A stretch of 16,381 nucleotides of DNA from Planctomycetota bacterium (lineage in GTDB: Bacteria > Planctomycetota > Phycisphaerae > FEN-1346 > JAACEH01), in the NCBI GenBank assembly GCA_016935955.1, contig JAFGPY010000260.1, positions 1 to 16,381 on the forward strand, written 5' to 3'. This document shows, in pieces, positions 6,884 to 13,099 of the stretch. Position numbers and translations under genes: made by a program. The stretch's first letter is position 1; each line of letters begins with the position of its first letter. A model generated the notes under the pieces. The model saw nothing but the letters and a program-made list of their open reading frames with translations. It searched no databases and had not been told where the DNA came from.

Positions 6884-6922
6884 GTCCGGCGATCCTTCCT
6901 CGCCTGTCTACTGGGGGCGGCC

Positions 6923-9331
6923 ATGACACATCGAACAGCAGCTTTCGCATCGCTCCTCCTTGCAGCCCTCGCCGCAGCTCCGGTCGCCGGACGCGCCGCG
7001 GCCGAGGAGGCGTCGGACCATCCGCGCCTGTTCTTCGCCGCGAGCGACGTGCCGCGGCTCCGCGAGCAGGCCCGGACCACCCACGCCCGGATCGCCGCGA
7101 ACATCGTGCGGCAAGCCGAGGCGATCCTGGCCAAGCCGGTGCCGCCTTACCCCGAGAAGCCGAACTACACGGCGTTCACCGAGCCGACGGAGCTGCCGAT
7201 TCCCGTGGCCCTGGCCTGGGTGCTCACCGGCGAGCAGAAGTACCTGGACCGCACGCGAGAGCAGTTGGTCTCGTTCGCCCGATGGCCACACTGGGGCAAC
7301 GAGCGCAGCGTGGGCCAGCGGGACTATGCCCTGGCCTGGATGCTGCGGGCCTGCGCGGTCGCCTACGACTGGACGTACGGCGAATTGCCCGACAAGGATC
7401 GGCAACTGATTCGCGAAGCCCTCGGCCGCCGCGCCCAGGAAGTCTACGAGGCGGCCACGGCTGCCAGGTACAACCGTGAGTGGGAGAATTGGTGGCGCAC
7501 CAGCTACCTGCAGAACCATTGGCACCATTGCGTCTTCCCGTTGGGTCTGGCGGCGCTGGCGCTTGAAGGTGAGGATCCTCGGGCGGCCGAATGGCTGAAG
7601 TTCGCCGAACGCAGCGCGCGGCTCACGAGCGACGTCCTCAAGGGCATCGGCGACGGCACGTGGCACGAAGGGCCGCACTACCAGGACGGCATGCTCGGCA
7701 CGATCGTGCCTTTCTACCTGAACCTGAAGCGGCTCAAGGGCACGGACCTCCTGGACGAAGGCTACATGCGGAACTACGTGCTGTGGAGAGTCTACAACCA
7801 CGTGCCGGGCGTGCCGCGGGCCGGCGTGCTGCGGTACAGCAGCTTCGTGCCGCAATGGGGCGGATGCATTACGGGCGGCGGCCACGCGACGCTCCGCTAC
7901 ATCGCGAGCCGCTACGGCGACGGCCGCGCCCAGTGGCTGGCCGACGGCATCGCCGCGAAGGAGCCCGGCCTGACCGCGCCGCTGGAGTTCTTCTACTACG
8001 ATCCGTCCGTCGCGCCGATGCCGCCCGACGGCCTGCCGCTCGACCGCACGCTGCCCGATCTGGAAGGCGTCCTCTGGCGAACCGGTTGGGGCGACGACGA
8101 TCTGGCCTTCGCCCTGAAGACCGGCGCCTACGGCGGCCGCTGGGTGTACGAGCGGCTGGTGCGGAAGGACTTTCCGTTCGACGCCGCGACCGGCGGCAGC
8201 CTCAACGCCGGGCACGACCACGCGGACGCCAACACGTTCTCACTGTTCTGGGGCAAGATGGAACTGGCCGGCGAGATGCCCGACCGCGTGGTGATCGGGC
8301 AGCAGGGGGGCATCGGGAGCACCACGGCGGCGCACAACACGCTGCTCGTGGACGGTCGTGGCCAGATGCATCCCGGCGCCGCCGGCGGGCGCGTGGCCGA
8401 GAAGACCGACGGGCGACTCGAACTGGTTTGCGGCGCGGGGCGGTCCAGCTACCTCGTAGCCGACGCGACGAACCGCTACCGCGAGGTCGGCCGCGAAGGG
8501 CCGCCCGGGGAGCTTTGGCTGCGCGAGTTCCGCCGCCACGTTCTCTTCGACAAGCCGCGCTACCTGCTGATGATCGACGACATCCGCTCCGCTGCGCCGC
8601 ACGACTACGAGTGGGTGTGTCACCTGGTGGACGATGCTCCGACCGATCGCGTGACCGTCGAGGACGGTTGGGTGCGCAGCCCGGCGGGCGAGATTCGTCC
8701 CGGGCGGCCGTGGTCCGACCCGCCGGCCGGCGACGCGCGAATGCTGGGCATCCGCGTGCTGGCCCCCGAAGGCTTCCGCCACGAGGCCGGCGAGAGCCGC
8801 TACTTCACCACCTTCCGGCCGCCGAAGCACAAGATTTACGTGAAGCTCCGCCCGCCGCGGAAGACCGCCGACGTGCGATTCGTCACCGTGTTCTTCCCGA
8901 CGAAGTCGGACGATTGGGACCGACGGCCGCAGATTGAACTGCTGGCCGACACCGAGCAGGTGGTCGGCGTCCGCGTTGCGCTCGACGGGCAACAGGACCA
9001 CGTGGTCGCCCTCGGCACTGCTGCCGAGGCCGCCGTCGGGGACTACCGGCTTGCCGGCCGCGCGGCCACCGTGGCCCGCGACGCGTCGGGCCGACTCGCG
9101 CGTGTGTTCATGGCCCAGGGCACGCGCCTCTCGGACGACAGCGGACGAACGGCGATCCTGCAGGCAGCGCAGCCCACAACGGTGGAAGCCGTGTACGGCG
9201 ACGGCACACTAGCCCTGACGGGTGAAGGTCTGGCGGGTCTGCGGGTCCGCGCTCCGGGCGTGTCGCCCGAACACGTGACCGTCAACGGCAAGGTCATGGC
9301 GGCCGACGCCGGGATCGTCCTTCTGCCTTGA
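6923..9331 (+). CDS. Heparinase II/III family polysaccharide lyase, exported
   Basis: The 802-residue product carries a signal peptide (hydrophobic residues 6-24, likely cut around 24-28). The toroid part begins at SDHPRLFFAASDVPRLREQA (31-50), the common opening of this family. Three blocks match the active-site layout known for heparinase II (His, Tyr, His): YLQNHWHHC (His199, His201, His202), WHEGPHYQDG (Tyr253) and the GHDHADANTFSLFW block (His431, His433, Asp435). AAHNTLLVDGRGQ (His471) opens the beta-sandwich region, which continues to the end. The enzyme should cleave a uronic-acid-containing chain by beta-elimination in the periplasm; the substrate, whether glycosaminoglycan-like or another sulfated polymer, cannot be told. 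The ATG at 6923 was chosen because the signal peptide starts there; the upstream ribosome site is poor (GGGGGCGG). Confidence 0.85.
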   Translation: MTHRTAAFASLLLAALAAAPVAGRAAAEEASDHPRLFFAASDVPRLREQARTTHARIAANIVRQAEAILAKPVPPYPEKPNYTAFTEPTELPIPVALAWVLTGEQKYLDRTREQLVSFARWPHWGNERSVGQRDYALAWMLRACAVAYDWTYGELPDKDRQLIREALGRRAQEVYEAATAARYNREWENWWRTSYLQNHWHHCVFPLGLAALALEGEDPRAAEWLKFAERSARLTSDVLKGIGDGTWHEGPHYQDGMLGTIVPFYLNLKRLKGTDLLDEGYMRNYVLWRVYNHVPGVPRAGVLRYSSFVPQWGGCITGGGHATLRYIASRYGDGRAQWLADGIAAKEPGLTAPLEFFYYDPSVAPMPPDGLPLDRTLPDLEGVLWRTGWGDDDLAFALKTGAYGGRWVYERLVRKDFPFDAATGGSLNAGHDHADANTFSLFWGKMELAGEMPDRVVIGQQGGIGSTTAAHNTLLVDGRGQMHPGAAGGRVAEKTDGRLELVCGAGRSSYLVADATNRYREVGREGPPGELWLREFRRHVLFDKPRYLLMIDDIRSAAPHDYEWVCHLVDDAPTDRVTVEDGWVRSPAGEIRPGRPWSDPPAGDARMLGIRVLAPEGFRHEAGESRYFTTFRPPKHKIYVKLRPPRKTADVRFVTVFFPTKSDDWDRRPQIELLADTEQVVGVRVALDGQQDHVVALGTAAEAAVGDYRLAGRAATVARDASGRLARVFMAQGTRLSDDSGRTAILQAAQPTTVEAVYGDGTLALTGEGLAGLRVRAPGVSPEHVTVNGKVMAADAGIVLLP

Positions 9332-9388
9332 GACCGGCCACCGCGCGGTCCCATGCTCTTGCAGTGACGGTCGCTCGATTGCTCCCGC
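9332..9388. other. Convergent gene junction
   Basis: Two genes end tail to tail here, 57 nt apart. ACCGCGCGGT (9340-9349) is a 10-nt palindrome that could serve both strands as a terminator, but no T-run accompanies it. No other structure was found in the gap. Confidence 0.3.
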
Positions 9389-10741
9389 CTACGGCTCCGC
9401 GGACACGAGCGTGGAGTGCTCGTGCCACAGGCGCCATTGGTTGTCCTGCCGCATGAAGACGAGGGTCTCCCAGATGTTCCGCTCGAACGGCGCGTCGCCT
9501 TCGGCTAACCGGCCGGTGATCGCGATGCGGCCGAAGACCATCGCCATATCGCCCGAGATGCGCACGCGCTCGATGTCGTAGCGCGACGTGAACTGCGAGC
9601 ACAGCTTGTCGGCTTCGGTCATCGCCTTGCCGTAGAACTCGCGCAGCGCGTCTTTGCCGCGCACCGTCGTGCCGCGACTGGTCACCTGGAGCGAATCGTC
9701 GGCCAGCATGGCGGCGATCTGCGCGTCCGTCGTGCGGTCGCCCTTGCGGAGCATGCCGACGAACTGGAGGGCCAGCGCCCGCACAGCCGCTTCGTCTGCT
9801 CCGGCCATCGAAGCCAGGGTCTCGCGAACCGCAGCCATGACGTCATCGTCCGACGCGCCCTCGGGCAGTTCCCGGTCCGGCACGATGCCCCCCACGCCGC
9901 CGTCGGGCAGACCGGGCAGACGTAGATTGCCCGTCGGCAGGACCACCGTTGAACCGTCGGGCCGCTTCAGGGCCTCCTTGATCTCCAGCCGGCCAGCCGT
10001 CTTGCGACCGAGAACGACGGCCCGCTTCGTCTGCTTCAGCGCTCCCGCGACGATCTCGGACCCCGCCGCCGTGTTCTCGCTCACCAGCACCACCAGCGGC
10101 AGGCCGGTCATCGCCGGGGACTCGGAGTTGAGCATCAGGGACGGCTTGCCCTGGCGATGCACCTCGAACAGTGGCTGTCCGGTGCCGACGAACAGCTCCA
10201 GCACGGTCTGGACGTCGGCAAGCGGACCGCCACCGGCGCGGCGCAGGTCCAGCACCAACCGGGAGGCGCCTTGCCCAATCAGCGTCCTGACCGCCTCGCG
10301 GATACCGTCGGTGCCGATATAGCGTACGCGGATGATCCCCACGCCAGCGTCGCTCATCGAGGCGCTGGCGCTGGGAACCTTCAGCGGCGCGCGCTTCATG
10401 GTCACTTCCACCTGCCCGTTATCCCCGAGCAGCGTCAGCGTCACGTCGGTTCCCGAAGGGCCGGTGATCCGCTGCACGAGTTCCTTCGCCGAGAGCCCGG
10501 CGACGGGCTTGCCGTCGACGGCCACGATAACCTGCCCGGACTTAAGCCCGGCCCGCCCGGCAGGCGAATCGGGAAGGACCTCGCCGATCACGTGGCGCTC
10601 GCCGTCCTGCTGAAGAACCACGCCGATGCCGCAGGGCGTGTCGGCTGGCGGCGCGCCGTCTTGGGCCGCAAGCTGACCGGCAGCGAAAACCAGCATGGCA
10701 CCAGCCAGCGCGGTCGCCATCCATCTGAGTCGGATCGTCAT
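9389..10741 (-). CDS. PDZ + S41-like pseudoprotease + SnoaL-like fusion, exported
   Basis: The 450-residue product has a signal peptide (cut near AAQ-DG, residue 27). A PDZ domain spans about 37-116 (GEVLPDSPAGRAGLKSGQ, IVAVDGKPV), an S41 carboxy-terminal-protease-like core about 130-310 (LVLDLRRAGGGPLADV; SENTAAGSEIVAGALKQ), and a SnoaL/DUF4440-like domain about 316-448 (VRGKDALREFYGKA, RISGDMAMVFGR, RQDNQWRLWHEHST). In active S41 proteases the nucleophile is the Ser three residues before the Glu of the SASE-type motif, with a Lys 25 residues later. Here these positions are Ala226 and Arg251, so hydrolysis is unlikely and a binding or scaffold role is more plausible. It starts 54 nt after the lyase gene at 10796-12679 and probably shares its transcript. 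GAGGAG at 10755-10750 supports the start. Confidence 0.8.
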   Translation of the reverse strand: MTIRLRWMATALAGAMLVFAAGQLAAQDGAPPADTPCGIGVVLQQDGERHVIGEVLPDSPAGRAGLKSGQVIVAVDGKPVAGLSAKELVQRITGPSGTDVTLTLLGDNGQVEVTMKRAPLKVPSASASMSDAGVGIIRVRYIGTDGIREAVRTLIGQGASRLVLDLRRAGGGPLADVQTVLELFVGTGQPLFEVHRQGKPSLMLNSESPAMTGLPLVVLVSENTAAGSEIVAGALKQTKRAVVLGRKTAGRLEIKEALKRPDGSTVVLPTGNLRLPGLPDGGVGGIVPDRELPEGASDDDVMAAVRETLASMAGADEAAVRALALQFVGMLRKGDRTTDAQIAAMLADDSLQVTSRGTTVRGKDALREFYGKAMTEADKLCSQFTSRYDIERVRISGDMAMVFGRIAITGRLAEGDAPFERNIWETLVFMRQDNQWRLWHEHSTLVSAEP

Positions 10742-10749
10742 GTCTGTGT

Positions 10750-10755
10750 CTCCTC
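10750..10755 (-). promoter_or_regulatory. Ribosome binding site of the PDZ/S41-like gene
   Basis: GAGGAG on the minus strand lies 8 nt before the ATG at 10741, in the 54-nt gap after the upstream lyase gene. This points to its own translation start within a shared transcript. Confidence 0.7.
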
Positions 10756-10795
10756 GGCGATGCGATAGGGTTCGGCGCGGTCGCGTCCTCAGGGA

Positions 10796-12679
10796 CTACC
10801 GCGACGGTTTCAGCGTCACGATGATCGTGGCCTTCTCGATGCCGGCCAGGTGAATGGCCAGCTTGCGCACGCCTTTGTTCTCGGCCTGGCCCTCGGGGTT
10901 CGGCGTGCCCGGCAACGGTGCGGCCGGAAGCACCTCGAACCTCGCGCCGTCGGGCGAGGAAATCGTTACTGCCAACTCCACGCCGTCCTGGGTCAGGCGA
11001 GCCACGCGACCGTCGTCCGAAAGCTTCGCCTCGGCAGGCGTGTGCATCAGCCACCACACGTCACCCGCGGATTTCAGCGCCACCTCGTCGGTCACCTTCA
11101 CATCGCGACGGTCGAGTAGTTCAATGGTCCGCTGCACCCTCTTGGCGTGCCGCGCGTACGCGGCCGTCAGGTCGGTCGTGGCCGCAACCCGCTCGGGCGC
11201 GGACTCGAACTTCGTGATCGGTGCAGCCGCCTTGACGTCCTGGTCCGGCTGGCCGTCGGGGTTGATGACCAGCGTGTTGTGGCTCTCGGCCCGCAGGCGG
11301 TAATAGGTCCAGCGCGTGTCGTTGCTGAAGTAGCGCGGCAGGTTGTAGTCGTCCTTGCCCAGGTCCACCGCCCAGCGCTTGCCTGCGGCGTCGAGCACAA
11401 ACGAACCCAGGTCCAGGTGCGAATGGTTGACGGCGTTGGACCCGGCCTTGAACCCCACGTACGTGGCCTGCGGATCGTCCCACGAACCGCGCATCACCGC
11501 CACGTCCACGTTGCGGAAATGCTTGTCCATCGGCAGGCCCGCGGCGGCCGCGCCCTTGTCGCCGCGCTGGAACCACAGCACGTCGAGCGGCTCGGGCTGA
11601 GCGTGCTCCATTTCGTAGACGGCGTACTCCGGCCGCTTGAACCGTCGCGCGAGCCAGAACAGTTGCTCGGCTTTGATGACGCCCCGGCCGTCGCCCATGT
11701 CGGCGAAGTTGAACGTGCGGCCAATCGGCGTGGCCATGTAGACAGGAAACTCGCCGGTCTTGTCGAAGCCCTCGAACTCGGCCAGGCCGAAGTCCGTGCC
11801 CAGGGCTGTTTCCAGGGCCGCCAGCATGTAGACGTTGTAGCGCACGGCGTAATGCCAGTAGCCCGGCCCCTCGCCCCAGGCGCCGTCCGGCGCGAACTCA
11901 GCCATCGGCAACTGCACGCTCGGCAGTGCGGCCGCAAGAATCCGTCCGGCAATCTGCGGCTCCTCGTCGGCAATCGCCAGGGCCCCGATCGCCAGGCCGC
12001 CGTTACAGACCTGGCTCCAGTTGTGGCTGCACTTCGGCCACCAGTTGCTCGCGCCCGTGCCGGCGTAGCAGGCCAGGCCGGGCTCCAAGCCCTTCTCGAT
12101 GATCGCCCGGCGCAGGACGGCCCGCTGCTCGTCGCTCAGGACGTCGTGCAGCCAATCGTATCCCGTGCCCAGGGCGTTGGCCATCTCGGCCGTGTCGAGA
12201 AAGTGCCGCGGGTTCCAGTCCTTGAAGGCGGCAGCCGCACCCATCTCGGTCCAGGCGCGGGCGGCGTACTTCCGCGCCGCTGCGGCCCGCTCGCCGCCGG
12301 CCAGCGTCTCGACGCGATAGACCAGGGCCAGCGTCTTGACGCGGTCGAGGACGCGGCGACTGGTGGACAGCAGCCGCAGCCCGTCGGGAATCTCGTACTT
12401 CGACGGCTCGGCCCCCAGCAGCTTGTCGGCCTCGTCGCGAAGCTTGCCATACCACTTGCCGGCCAGTTCGTCCTCGGCCACCAGCTTGGCCGCGCGCTTA
12501 AAGTCGTCGGCGCGAGCCAGGATCCGCGGGTGCTCGCGCACGAGCATCGAAAGCATCTTCTCCTGCGACAGAATCTCGATCTTCATCTTCGACTCCCCTT
12601 CGGCGCGAACCACGGCACATGCGGCGATCAGGATGGTCGCCGCCGCTACGGTCAACGTGAGACGCTTCGAGTTTCTCAT
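10796..12679 (-). CDS. Heparinase II/III family protein, exported
   Basis: The product has 627 residues. The N-terminal hydrophobic segment (8-25) includes IAAC, so Cys21 may be lipidated; cleavage after VRA (24-26) is the alternative. Residues of about 45-400 are the alpha toroid (REHPRILARADDFKRAAKLV, ALGTGYDWLHDVLSDEQRAV). Active-site-like blocks are KCSHNWSQVCNGG (His219, Asn220), EGPGYWHYAVRYNVY (Tyr274) and NAVNHSHLDLGSFVLD (His419, His421, Asp423), followed by RAESHNTLVINPDG (His467). Thus the His-Tyr-His layout of the family is kept. About 180 residues after 450 form the beta-sandwich. It is shorter than, and only distantly like, the two plus-strand homologues, so the three probably differ in substrate or cleavage step. 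GGAG 8 nt before the start supports 12679. It heads a likely two-gene operon with the PDZ/S41-like gene. Confidence 0.85.
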   Translation of the reverse strand: MRNSKRLTLTVAAATILIAACAVVRAEGESKMKIEILSQEKMLSMLVREHPRILARADDFKRAAKLVAEDELAGKWYGKLRDEADKLLGAEPSKYEIPDGLRLLSTSRRVLDRVKTLALVYRVETLAGGERAAAARKYAARAWTEMGAAAAFKDWNPRHFLDTAEMANALGTGYDWLHDVLSDEQRAVLRRAIIEKGLEPGLACYAGTGASNWWPKCSHNWSQVCNGGLAIGALAIADEEPQIAGRILAAALPSVQLPMAEFAPDGAWGEGPGYWHYAVRYNVYMLAALETALGTDFGLAEFEGFDKTGEFPVYMATPIGRTFNFADMGDGRGVIKAEQLFWLARRFKRPEYAVYEMEHAQPEPLDVLWFQRGDKGAAAAGLPMDKHFRNVDVAVMRGSWDDPQATYVGFKAGSNAVNHSHLDLGSFVLDAAGKRWAVDLGKDDYNLPRYFSNDTRWTYYRLRAESHNTLVINPDGQPDQDVKAAAPITKFESAPERVAATTDLTAAYARHAKRVQRTIELLDRRDVKVTDEVALKSAGDVWWLMHTPAEAKLSDDGRVARLTQDGVELAVTISSPDGARFEVLPAAPLPGTPNPEGQAENKGVRKLAIHLAGIEKATIIVTLKPSR

Positions 12680-12716
12680 CGTTCTGCTCCGTTTGCCTGC
12701 GATGACGCGATGCGAT

Positions 12717-12773
12717 CATGGCTACGCCCCTCGACGTCGCTCGGGAACTGCGTCGAGCGCGGCCATGCCACCC
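12717..12773. repeat. Nested class I element with inner CTCGACG stem
   Basis: Imperfect outer arms, CATGGCTACGC (12717-12727) and GCGCGGCCATG (12757-12767), enclose a second hairpin, CTCGACG (12730-12736) and CGTCGAG (12751-12757), with loop 12737-12750. The flank CATGCCACCC follows (12764-12773). The inner part matches the repeats at 5509-5479 and 979-948. It repeats the nested arrangement seen at 5464-5518. Confidence 0.65.
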
Positions 12774-12785
12774 CCCAACGACGAC

Positions 12786-12810
12786 GGGCACGGCAGGCCG
12801 TGCCCCTACA
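12786..12810. repeat. Class II hairpin GGGCACGGC with CTACA flank
   Basis: GGGCACGGC (12786-12794) and GCCGTGCCC (12797-12805) form a perfect 9-bp stem with an AG loop, followed directly by CTACA (12806-12810). The reverse complement of this palindrome is found at 1693-1712 with one mismatch. Confidence 0.75.
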
Positions 12811-12822
12811 GATGCAACGGCC

Positions 12823-12850
12823 GGGTGCCGTGCCTGCCCCCGCAGGCATG
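12823..12850. repeat. Class I-like hairpin with GGGTGCCGTG flank
   Basis: The flank GGGTGCCGTG (12823-12832) differs by one base from the class I flank. TGCCTGC (12831-12837) and GCAGGCA (12842-12848) form a 7-bp stem with a CCCC loop. The same CCTGC/GCAGG arm is used at 5470-5518. Confidence 0.6.
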
Positions 12851-12872
12851 CCGAACGCTGCAGCCCGTTCGA

Positions 12873-12897
12873 GGGCGGCTCGCGAGCCGCCCCTACA
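12873..12897. repeat. Class II perfect palindrome GGGCGGCTCG with CTACA flank
   Basis: GGGCGGCTCG (12873-12882) and CGAGCCGCCC (12883-12892) form a perfect 20-nt palindrome, followed at once by CTACA (12893-12897). The flank position is the same as at 12806-12810 while the stem is different. Confidence 0.75.
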
Positions 12898-12913
12898 CCC
12901 GCCACGAGGTGTG

Positions 12914-12979
12914 CCACGGCGGGTCTTGTCCAGCTGTACCGAGCGTCGCGTCCTCTTTCATCACGGCTGGGTGCCGTGG
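12914..12979. repeat. Long-range inverted repeat CCACGGC/GCCGTGG
   Basis: CCACGGC (12914-12920) pairs with GCCGTGG (12973-12979) across a 52-nt interval. The right arm lies within another GGGTGCCGTG flank (12969-12978). The stem is only 7 bp, so this may be a decayed element with an insertion in its loop. Confidence 0.35.
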
Positions 12980-13029
12980 TCAGGCGGAGCTTGGCCACGA
13001 CGAGCGATCGCTACGTGGTGAACGGCTAT

Positions 13030-13062
13030 CATGGCCTACCCTTCGGCTAGACCATGGCACCC
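13030..13062. repeat. Class I hairpin, minus orientation, imperfect stem
   Basis: CATGGCCTA (13030-13038) pairs with TAGACCATG (13048-13056) with one mismatch. CATGGCACCC at 13053-13062 is the exact reverse complement of the GGGTGCCATG flank, so the element lies in the opposite direction to the copies at 888 and 1000. Confidence 0.6.
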
Positions 13063-13066
13063 GCGC

Positions 13067-13087
13067 GCTTCTGCGAGCAGAAGCATG
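13067..13087. repeat. GCTTCTGC hairpin, twin of 1006-1029
   Basis: GCTTCTGC (13067-13074) and GCAGAAGC (13077-13084) form a perfect 8-bp stem with a GA loop, and CATG closes the minus-strand left arm (13087-13084). The stem is identical to that at 1006-1029, where the loop is TT. It ends 12 nt from the sulfatase stop codon and may act as its terminator. Confidence 0.7.
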
Positions 13088-13099
13088 GCGCCCACCGTC

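Larger units (their letters stand above)
12680..13099. other. 420-nt gene-free spacer filled with hairpin elements
   Basis: No credible gene is found here. The spacer between the sulfatase stop codon and the lyase start (both minus strand) holds at least five clear and two weaker inverted repeats, listed separately, covering most of 12714-13087. The promoter of the lyase gene should lie in its left part (12680-12780), but no clear -35/-10 pair was found. Long frames crossing it on the plus strand are shadows of the minus-strand genes. Confidence 0.7.

Noticed and set aside
11147..13021. 624-residue plus-strand open frame
   Set aside because: It is antisense to the minus-strand lyase and runs into the hairpin spacer; it shows no family motif or ribosome site.
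12680..13099. CRISPR array
   Set aside because: The repeats are hairpins of differing sequence with no constant direct repeat and no regular spacer length, and no cas genes are nearby.
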